From: Butyrivibrio sp. | GTDB taxonomy: Bacteria > Bacillota > Clostridia > Lachnospirales > Lachnospiraceae | Assembly (NCBI GenBank): GCA_024694565.1 | Contig: JAILJR010000072.1 | Coordinates: forward strand, 1 to 36,276 | Length of the DNA: 36,276 nt | Reading direction: 5' to 3' | Shown: positions 1 to 6,246 of the stretch, piece by piece | Layout of the letters: each line of letters begins with the position of its first letter | How positions within the stretch are numbered: the stretch's first letter is position 1 | Translations under genes and position numbers: made by a program | The notes under the pieces: generated by a model | Databases searched by the model: none | What the model saw: only the letters and a program-made list of their open reading frames with translations | Told to the model about the DNA's origin: nothing

Positions 1-1596
1 TCCAAACTTACCACCAAGATATAAGAAGCCGGTAAAGCCGTTCTTGTCTACGAGAGACATCACATCTGTTCCCTTTGGAATGATCACTGTGCAGCGGTTT
101 CCTTTATAGCCTTCATCGAGGAAGGATATCTCTAATGTTACGTCAGGTCTCTCTGCAAGGGCTTCCATTACCATCTTGTGGAAGGATATCCACTTGCTGG
201 TTTCGATCTTTACTGTGGCGTTCTTAGGAGCCTTTCTGATCTTTTCTGTGGTGTTCTTGTTGAATACGTTGTAGGCCGTGAGAGGTACCCTCTCCTTAAT
301 GTCGCCGCAGATCTCGCACTGATATCTCAGCTCTCCATCGGCATCTTCTGTTGCCTCAATTGTATCCCATACATATTTGTGAACATGTTCGCCGCCACCA
401 CTTGATGGGATTATTTTTGGAGTACCTGAGGGGTTTATTGTCGGTGTGCCCGAGGCAACAACGGTTACTTTGCAGCTTGCAGTGTAGTCTTTTTCATCAA
501 CAGTGATCTTAGCTGTTATGGTTGCTGTTCCGACCTTAATGCCTTTAACAACACCTGAAGCATCAACAGTTGCTACGCTGTTATCAGAGCTTGTCCATGT
601 CACTGAGGCACCTTCAGGAACAGTTGTTGCTTTGAGGGCATTCTCTCTGCCCTGAGTTATTGTTAATTCAGAAGCGTTCAGCTTAATACCTGTTTCTGTA
701 GGCTGAGGTGTAGGCTGCTTCGCCGTAAAAGTATAAGTAAACGTCTTCGCTTCCGTGATGGTCACGTCAGCCGGGTTAAGGTCCCAGCTCCCGCCAGTAT
801 AGCCTTCGGACGCCTTCATGCCGGTGGGCACGTTGGCAGGTTTCGATCCGCTGGCAACGTTTTCCGTCTTGTCTTCCGTGGTGCCATCCTCCCAAGTGCC
901 ATTGGCTACCTTGTAGGTCACAGTGTATCCAGCCGGAGCCGGATTCACCTCAAACGAATAAGAACCAGATTCAGATTTGAAGATTACAGATGACAGATTG
1001 AGCTTTATAGCGGGGCGAACTCCGTATTCATTCCTCACATTGTTATCATGGACTTTGCCGCAATACTGGCACACGTACTCTGCATAGTAATTTTCGCTGC
1101 CGGGCGAGCGGAGCCACCAATTTATTCCTTCTAATTTTCTCTTCGTATCAGATAATAAACTCGCCTCTTCACTGCTCAAAAGATAAGGCTCGCCTACCAA
1201 CGCATCATTGATGCCTACAAGTGGTTTCCCCACAGCTGTCAAGCCTTCCACATAACTCTTGATTTCAGAATTCGAATAATCATTGCCCTTAGTACTATCA
1301 GAATTGAACGCCTGATCACCGAAAGACTGTTTCGAAAGCAATGTTACCGTCCCGGCTTCGCTATCATAACCAATCACATACCACTCTTTCTCCGGCACTT
1401 CTTTAATAGTGACTGAATCATCACCATTCTTAAGCGCTTCAAACCCAGTATATGTACTGGCCGGATTAAAAATCGTATCATCCGCATACGCCGTCAAACT
1501 CATGCCGGGCATCAAGCCCAACACCATCGCAAGGCTGACCGCGACAGTCAAAAACATTAGCATACCTATCGGTTTTTTTCCTTTTTTCATTTTCAT
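1..1596 (-). CDS. Secreted surface protein with DUF6273-like, Big_2 and C-terminal repeat regions (partial, C-terminus off the left edge)
   Basis: The reading frame is open for 532 codons from an ATG at 1596 to the window edge, so the stop lies outside. The start is chosen because AGGAGG sits at 1607-1612, ten bases upstream. Residues 1-37 form a signal peptide: basic N-terminus, hydrophobic core, then an AYA site before Asp. Residues 38-215 resemble DUF6273, with a WWLRSPGS motif followed by the typical YGVRPAIKLNLSSVIF ending. The segment between them carries a CQYC pair, which may bind metal. After a linker with a FTYTFTAK motif and a PTPQPTE stretch comes a Big_2 Ig-like domain (KLNASELTITQG to KVTVV). 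Then follow a Gly/Ser linker and a segment with HVHKY and CEIC motifs, common in clostridial surface proteins. It is probably exported and displayed on the cell. The ligand is unknown. Family calls come from motif recognition only. Confidence 0.8.
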   Translation of the reverse strand, partial: MKMKKGKKPIGMLMFLTVAVSLAMVLGLMPGMSLTAYADDTIFNPASTYTGFEALKNGDDSVTIKEVPEKEWYVIGYDSEAGTVTLLSKQSFGDQAFNSDSTKGNDYSNSEIKSYVEGLTAVGKPLVGINDALVGEPYLLSSEEASLLSDTKRKLEGINWWLRSPGSENYYAEYVCQYCGKVHDNNVRNEYGVRPAIKLNLSSVIFKSESGSYSFEVNPAPAGYTVTYKVANGTWEDGTTEDKTENVASGSKPANVPTGMKASEGYTGGSWDLNPADVTITEAKTFTYTFTAKQPTPQPTETGIKLNASELTITQGRENALKATTVPEGASVTWTSSDNSVATVDASGVVKGIKVGTATITAKITVDEKDYTASCKVTVVASGTPTINPSGTPKIIPSSGGGEHVHKYVWDTIEATEDADGELRYQCEICGDIKERVPLTAYNVFNKNTTEKIRKAPKNATVKIETSKWISFHKMVMEALAERPDVTLEISFLDEGYKGNRCTVIIPKGTDVMSLVDKNGFTGFLYLGGKFG

Positions 1597-1710
1597 CCCA
1601 AAACATCCTCCTGCAAATTGTATATATAAGTGATTATAGGAAAAAAATGTACCAATATATAGGTTGAAAAAAGGTTGAATATGGGTTAAACCGTGTAAAT
1701 CTCCGAAAAA

Positions 1711-1925
1711 TTTAATGATATAAGGGTCAAAAATCTCCACCCGGTTCTGGAGCTGTGCAATTTACACAAGCAACTGAGTGGCCCTAAGAGCTCGTCGGTA
1801 CTTAGCGAGGTACTTTCGAGCTTAGTACCGCTGCGAGCGAACGGAGCGAAAGCGTGCCCGAAGTGATTGAGTAAATTGCACGGCACCAGAGCCGGGCGGA
1901 GACTTTTGACCCCGACATCATTTAA
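1711..1925. repeat. Long imperfect palindrome (MITE-like or structured intergenic element)
   Basis: The intergenic stretch 1597-1930 holds no convincing gene. Within it, 1711-1765 pairs with 1871-1925 as an inverted repeat; the best part, 1725-1765 against 1871-1912, has only a handful of mismatches over about 41 bases. A second, inner hairpin lies at about 1790-1847, built on CGGTACTTAGC and its near-complement GCTTAGTACCG. The right arm ends just before the stop codon of the LuxR-type gene at 1931. An 82-codon frame on the minus strand (1686-1934) spans the palindrome, but it has no family resemblance and is probably an accident of the repeat. Confidence 0.7.
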
Positions 1926-1930
1926 TTGGT

Positions 1931-3370
1931 TCAATCCCCAGCATTTTCACGGCTTAGTACACCAATCAGATCATGCTTTTCATCAGTTCCGGTTTTCTCA
2001 TAAAGACTGTTGATATATCGATAGACCATTGACCGTGATATTCCCATCTCTTGTGCTATTTCATTTGTTCGTATATCTTTTTCTCTCAGGATGATCCTTA
2101 CCACATCGGTTTCCCTTGGTGTTAATCTGAACTGCGTGGCAAGCCCGAATAATACTCGTCGGTTTTTCTCCTCTTCCTGCTGCAGGGATACCTCTTCGCT
2201 GTAAATATCCTGTCTGGTCATATCCCTGACTTCTGACTGAATTATGCCGGTTATCCCGGGTATTACAAGACTCACTGTCAATACTGTCAAAGCAATACAT
2301 ATCATATAGTCCATCATGATGTTATCATTTCGGTTGTATGTGTACAGAAGGCCTGTCAGACATTCGAACCCCATCAGGATTCTTCCAAAGCTTGCCCATA
2401 ATTCAGGTCTGTCTGTCCTTGGTGCCAGAAGCCAGAACGATAAGGTGATATAACCTATCATAAAAGACTCGCAGAATTGGCGAATATACTGAACCACTAC
2501 GGGCATATAAACAAAATCTGTCGGCATCCACACTGTTATTATCATGGAAAGCAGCATTATACCTGATAGTGCACTCCTTTTTTTCTTATCATACAAAAAC
2601 CCTATGATCAAATAGGACGGCACGGCAAAGAGTCTCGATAGTCCATACAGAACCCCCGCCTGATCAACATAGGTATCAAAAACTAGCCTGTGACCCCTGC
2701 CCATGCACAAAAGAGCTGCCACAGTCAGTCCGCACAGCAAAAACAGCATCCTTGTATTATCCTGTCTGACCTCGGTATCCATCTTATCCGCATAGGGAAG
2801 CGGATCGGAAGTAGCCCATTCATCGGGATTACGGATAACGATATATGTAACAAAGACAAAGAGTGTCAATAAGACCACGATCATGATGATCTCCTGCCTA
2901 AGCAATGCCCACAGCACATAATGAAGAATATAAGCCAGCGCACCTCCCAATCCAATAATTCTTCCGCCATGCGGATTATCGGATACTCTCAGCGAAAGAA
3001 AATAATACACTGCTCCGCCCACATATCCCAGAACAAACATAACCACCAGTGATACTCCTGTAATCATCACGATATTATCTATGATCATTAACAGCAGCAA
3101 ACCTGCGGAATATATGACATTGGAAGCAATCAGCAGATACTTTCTCCATTTAGTGCTGCCAACTACCTTACGGCTGCCATAAAATGCCGCATAGCCCAGA
3201 ACCATCATCAGTATTTTTATATAATACAGTGTTCCGCTCCAACCTATGAGGCTGTCTGTATAAATGCTGCACGCCATCATATTAAGATGATATGCTGCAA
3301 ATAAAAAAATCGACAATTTTTGTATACTTATTCGCATCTCAGTTCTCATTTCCGGAATCTCATTCTTCAT
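1931..3370 (-). CDS. Membrane-bound LuxR-family transcriptional regulator (MFS-like N-terminus)
   Basis: 479 residues. About the first 390 form some twelve hydrophobic segments laid out like a major-facilitator-type transporter. The last 65 residues are a LuxR/GerE helix-turn-helix: LTPRETDVVRIIL, then NEIAQEMGISRSMVYRYINSLYEKTG (about 415-472). The membrane part may sense a small molecule or a membrane state and the tail binds DNA. There is no response-regulator receiver domain, so control by phosphorylation is not expected. An AAGGA site lies about 12 bases before the ATG at 3370. The protein stands alone, divergent from trpE, and its target is unknown. Such fusions are frequent in Lachnospiraceae and Eggerthella relatives but few have a known role. 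Confidence 0.8.
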   Translation of the reverse strand: MKNEIPEMRTEMRISIQKLSIFLFAAYHLNMMACSIYTDSLIGWSGTLYYIKILMMVLGYAAFYGSRKVVGSTKWRKYLLIASNVIYSAGLLLLMIIDNIVMITGVSLVVMFVLGYVGGAVYYFLSLRVSDNPHGGRIIGLGGALAYILHYVLWALLRQEIIMIVVLLTLFVFVTYIVIRNPDEWATSDPLPYADKMDTEVRQDNTRMLFLLCGLTVAALLCMGRGHRLVFDTYVDQAGVLYGLSRLFAVPSYLIIGFLYDKKKRSALSGIMLLSMIITVWMPTDFVYMPVVVQYIRQFCESFMIGYITLSFWLLAPRTDRPELWASFGRILMGFECLTGLLYTYNRNDNIMMDYMICIALTVLTVSLVIPGITGIIQSEVRDMTRQDIYSEEVSLQQEEEKNRRVLFGLATQFRLTPRETDVVRIILREKDIRTNEIAQEMGISRSMVYRYINSLYEKTGTDEKHDLIGVLSRENAGD

Positions 3371-3649
3371 ACTTACATCTGGTCCTTCTTGAATTCATTT
3401 TCTAACTGCATTTATTATTTGGTGTACCAGGCACGCCATCAACCTCTATTGTACACCTGAACCCATGAAACCATCCTCAAAATATATGCTCTGCCCCAAA
3501 TCCCAACTCAAGCTTCTGCAATAACGACAGCAGTTAAAAGAGCTGCATGGATGGACTTCATAATTCCCGAAAACACATCTTTTTTGAAGAAAATTCAATT
3601 TTAGATGTACCCTAAAGTATGATATCTTGAATAAAACTTCAGCCCCCTG

Positions 3650-3679
3650 CACCGGCTGGCAACTGAATTGTAGCCGGTG
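3650..3679. repeat. Hairpin carrying one copy of the GGCAACTGAATTGT repeat core
   Basis: CACCGGCT and AGCCGGTG form a perfect 8-bp stem around a 14-base loop, GGCAACTGAATTGT. The loop matches the ends of the inverted-repeat elements at 15579-15692 and 19297-19365. No T-run follows it, so it is not a standard terminator. Confidence 0.7.
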
Positions 3680-3713
3680 ACCCTAAAACCCCGTCCCTCG
3701 AGGCCATTAATCC

Positions 3714-3759
3714 TTGACATTACCTACTTTGGCATAGTAAATTATCTTTAACAAGATAA
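3714..3759 (+). promoter_or_regulatory. Candidate trpE promoter and operator-like dyad
   Basis: A perfect TTGACA lies at 3714-3719. The best -10 candidate is a weak TAAATT at 3738-3743, 18 bases on. Immediately downstream, TTATCTT (3742-3748) and AAGATAA (3753-3759) form a perfect 7-bp dyad with a 4-base centre. It would overlap the -10 and the transcription start, which suits a repressor site. The -35 is seen directly; the regulatory role is inferred. Confidence 0.45.
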
Positions 3760-3785
3760 AGTGTTAAAGCATTCAAGGAGCCGAT

Positions 3786-5243
3786 ATGCATTACTACCCA
3801 GATATTGAGACAATACGCCAGCTGGCCGAGTCCGGTAATTACGACATCGCGCCTGTCAGCTGCGAGATCCTTTCGGATTTTACCACACCAATCGAAGTTA
3901 TGAGGAAGCTCAAAAAGGCCTCCTCCCACTGCTATATGCTCGAGTCCGCTCAGGCAAATGAGAAATGGGGACGCTACACCTTTTTGGGCTATGATCCCAA
4001 GGTAGAGATAACCTGCATCGACGGACATATGAAGGTCGGAGATAAGTCTTTTGACACCAAAGACCCGTCAGAGTGCATAAGAAATATCCTTTCAGGCTAC
4101 AAAAGCCCTAAGCTTGCAGGTCTTCCCACCTTCACAGGGGGACTCGTAGGGTATTTTTCCTATGACTATCTGTGCTACAGCGAGCCAACCGCGAAAGTTA
4201 AGGTCAATGACACCGAGAACTTCAAGGACGTGGATCTTATGCTCTTTGACAAGGTCATCGCCTTCGACAATGTAAAGCAGAAGATAATCCTCATCGCAAA
4301 CATGGAGCTGAAGGATGTGGATAGCGGATATGAAGAAGCTGTAGAATCGCTTTCCCGGATAAGAAACCTGATCGTCAACGGCGAGAAATCCAATGAAGAA
4401 GATGCGCGCCTTCTGGGAGAGATCACACCGCTGTTTGACAGGGACGCCTTCTCCGAAATGGTCATAAAGGCAAAAAAGCATATAATAGAAGGTGATATTT
4501 TTCAGATCGTGCTCTCCAACTACCTCTCCGGCAGCTTTGAGGGCAGCCTTTTTAATACCTACAGGAAGCTCCGGACGATAAATCCGTCTCCCTATATGTT
4601 CTATTTCTCCGGTACCGATGTAGAGATTGCCGGAGCTTCACCGGAGACTCTTGTAAAGCTTGAAAATGGCGTCCTTCACACCTTCCCTCTGGCAGGTACC
4701 AGAAAGCGCGGTTCATCTGACAAAGAGGACGAGGAGCTGATAAAGGATCTTCTGTCCGATGAGAAGGAGCTTGCGGAGCACAATATGCTGGTGGATCTTG
4801 GAAGAAATGACCTTGGAAAAATAAGCAGATTCGGCACGGTCGAGGTTGAGAAGCTCCATTCCATCGAGAAATTCTCCCACGTCATGCATATAGGCTCTAC
4901 CGTCAGAGGACTAATCAGAGATGACAAAGACGCCCTCGATGCTATAGAAGCGGTTCTTCCCGCAGGCACTCTCTCAGGTGCTCCAAAGATAAGGGCCTGC
5001 CAGCTCATTGGAGAACTTGAGAACAACAAGCGCGGAGTATACGGCGGAGCAATCGGATACATTGATTTTTCCGGCAATATGGATGCCTGCATCGCCATCA
5101 GGCTGCTCTACAAGAAAAACGGACATGTATTTGTAAGGAGCGGCGCCGGTATCGTAGCAGATTCCGACCCTGCAAAGGAATACGAAGAGACCATCAACAA
5201 GGCAAAGGCCTCCTTACAGGCCCTCACCTCCGATATAGAATGA
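3786..5243 (+). CDS. trpE: Anthranilate synthase component I
   Basis: 485 residues, the normal TrpE length. The enzyme makes anthranilate from chorismate, using ammonia passed on by TrpG, as the first committed step of tryptophan synthesis. Visible motifs are LES at 52-54 and NPSPYMFY at 266-273 (both belong to the tryptophan feedback site in characterised TrpE), PLAGTRKRG at 301-309, EHNMLVDLGRND at 331-342, PAGTLSGAPK at 392-401 and RSGAGIVADS at 451-460. The PLAGT motif has Ala where aminodeoxychorismate synthase (PabB) has the Lys of PIKGT, so TrpE is favoured. AAGGAG ends six bases before the ATG. trpG follows after an interrupting element. No other trp genes are in the window. Confidence 0.88.
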   Translation: MHYYPDIETIRQLAESGNYDIAPVSCEILSDFTTPIEVMRKLKKASSHCYMLESAQANEKWGRYTFLGYDPKVEITCIDGHMKVGDKSFDTKDPSECIRNILSGYKSPKLAGLPTFTGGLVGYFSYDYLCYSEPTAKVKVNDTENFKDVDLMLFDKVIAFDNVKQKIILIANMELKDVDSGYEEAVESLSRIRNLIVNGEKSNEEDARLLGEITPLFDRDAFSEMVIKAKKHIIEGDIFQIVLSNYLSGSFEGSLFNTYRKLRTINPSPYMFYFSGTDVEIAGASPETLVKLENGVLHTFPLAGTRKRGSSDKEDEELIKDLLSDEKELAEHNMLVDLGRNDLGKISRFGTVEVEKLHSIEKFSHVMHIGSTVRGLIRDDKDALDAIEAVLPAGTLSGAPKIRACQLIGELENNKRGVYGGAIGYIDFSGNMDACIAIRLLYKKNGHVFVRSGAGIVADSDPAKEYEETINKAKASLQALTSDIE

Positions 5244-5317
5244 GCCGGGTTGACATCTGTTGACCAGCCTTAGGAAAAAGACATAAGGATCCGGTCCATG
5301 TTCGGGCCCCTCCTTAT

Positions 5318-5520
5318 AATCTGAACTTTTGCATAAAAGTTGCACTAAATTCCAAAAGTCACATAAACACTGAATTCTAATATTCAGTTAGTGCAACTTG
5401 GTTACATGATGGAAATTGCCGGAATTTCAGCAAACTTGGTTTCATGATGGAAATTGCCGGAATTTCAGCAATATTCGCACTTTTTCCGTTTTAGTGCAAA
5501 AACCATGCAAAGTTCAGATT
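5318..5520. mobile_element. 203-bp MITE-like element with terminal inverted repeats between trpE and trpG
   Basis: About 30 bases at each end are imperfect inverted repeats: both start AATCTGAACTT and end TTGCACTAAA when read inward (5318-5349 and 5490-5520). Inside, AGTTGCACTAA (5339-5349) pairs perfectly with 5388-5398. ACTGAAT and ATTCAGT make another perfect stem between them. Two tandem 38-base units follow. There is no coding capacity. No clear target-site duplication could be identified. The remaining bases of 5244-5563 hold no other gene. Confidence 0.65.
5395..5470. repeat. Two tandem 38-bp direct repeats
   Basis: Units at 5395-5432 and 5433-5470 differ at one base (ACATGATGG against TCATGATGG). 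Each contains the palindrome GAAATTGCCGGAATTTC, so each can form a short hairpin. They lie wholly inside the 203-bp element. Confidence 0.9.
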
Positions 5521-5563
5521 TATTAGATTACACTGCAGGAGACACCACAAGAGAGGTTATTCG

Positions 5564-6130
5564 ATGATTTTGTTAATTGATAATTATGACAGCTTTTCCT
5601 ACAATCTTTATCAGCTCATAGGCGAGATTGATCCTGACATTCGGGTTGTGCGCAACAATGAGCTGACTGTCAGCGAAATAAGACAGCTCCATCCGCGCAA
5701 GATAATAATTTCTCCCGGTCCCGGAAGGCCCGAAGACGCAGGGATTATCATTGATGTGGTAAAAGAACTTGGCGGAGAAATACCGATTCTGGGTGTATGC
5801 CTTGGTCATCAGGCCATCTGTGCCTCATACGGCGGTGTCATCACCTATGCAAAAAAGCTGATGCATGGGAAACAGTCCCGTGTCCACCTCGATCTCTCCG
5901 ACCCAATGTTCAGGGGATGCGATGAATACAGCGATGTAGCCAGATACCATTCTCTGGCACTTGACAGCTCGACTCTCCCGGACTGTCTTAAGGTAAGCGC
6001 AACTACAATCGATGGCGAGATTATGGCTGTAAGCCACAGGGAATATGCTGTCCACGGCCTCCAGTTTCACCCGGAATCCATCATGACACCTAAGGGTAAG
6101 CAGATGCTCAAGAACTTCCTTCGCGAATAA
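5564..6130 (+). CDS. trpG: Anthranilate synthase glutamine amidotransferase component
   Basis: 188 residues, the typical size for a free-standing TrpG/PabA class I glutamine amidotransferase. It releases ammonia from glutamine for TrpE. Visible are DNYDSFSYN at 6-14, the oxyanion loop SPGPGRPEDAG at 50-60, the nucleophile Cys79 in GVCLGHQAI, and His169/Glu171 in LQFHPES, completing the triad. GAGAGG lies seven bases before the ATG. The same protein type can serve both TrpE and PabB; the neighbouring trpE makes tryptophan the main assignment. It is separated from trpE by 320 bases that include the MITE-like element, so it may depend on read-through or a promoter in that stretch. Confidence 0.86.
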   Translation: MILLIDNYDSFSYNLYQLIGEIDPDIRVVRNNELTVSEIRQLHPRKIIISPGPGRPEDAGIIIDVVKELGGEIPILGVCLGHQAICASYGGVITYAKKLMHGKQSRVHLDLSDPMFRGCDEYSDVARYHSLALDSSTLPDCLKVSATTIDGEIMAVSHREYAVHGLQFHPESIMTPKGKQMLKNFLRE

Positions 6131-6157
6131 AAAAGGCGCCTAAATGGCGCCTTTTTT
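6131..6157. terminator. Bidirectional intrinsic terminator after trpG
   Basis: GGCGCC TAAAT GGCGCC gives a perfect 6-bp GC stem, flanked by an A-run on the left and a T-run on the right. It starts next to the trpG stop and can also end transcription of the converging beta-glucosidase gene. Confidence 0.93.
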
Positions 6158-6246
6158 CTGTACAAATAGTCTTTCCAAGCAGTCTTTTATTTACTGATGG
6201 TTCCATCTTCCGCCCTTAGAAACTATCACGAAAAACCAGAAGTTCC

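Larger units (their letters stand above)
3371..3785. other. Divergent intergenic region between the LuxR-type gene and trpE
   Basis: 415 bases with no supported gene; a 68-codon minus-strand frame at 3446-3652 has no ribosome-binding site or recognisable sequence. The region holds an inverted pair GGTGTAC (3421-3427) and GTACACC (3451-3457). It also holds a 21-base stretch at 3410-3430 that recurs with two mismatches at 12902-12922, a hairpin at 3650-3679 and the trpE promoter region. No T-box (no AGGGTGG-type element) or tandem-Trp leader peptide was recognised. Confidence 0.6.

Noticed and set aside
1686..1934. 82-codon minus-strand frame
   Set aside because: It spans the large palindrome, overlaps the regulator stop and has no ribosome-binding site or familiar sequence.
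3371..3785. T-box or Trp-leader attenuator upstream of trpE
   Set aside because: No conserved T-box core, no tandem Trp codons and no terminator hairpin with a T-run could be found.
3720..4028. 102-codon minus-strand frame over the trpE start
   Set aside because: It is antisense to trpE and covers its promoter; no family resemblance.
3786..6130. pabB/pabA (aminodeoxychorismate synthase) instead of trpE/trpG
   Set aside because: The PLAGT motif lacks the Lys that PabB has at that position, and the LES and NPSPYMFY feedback motifs are present; dual use of the amidotransferase remains possible.
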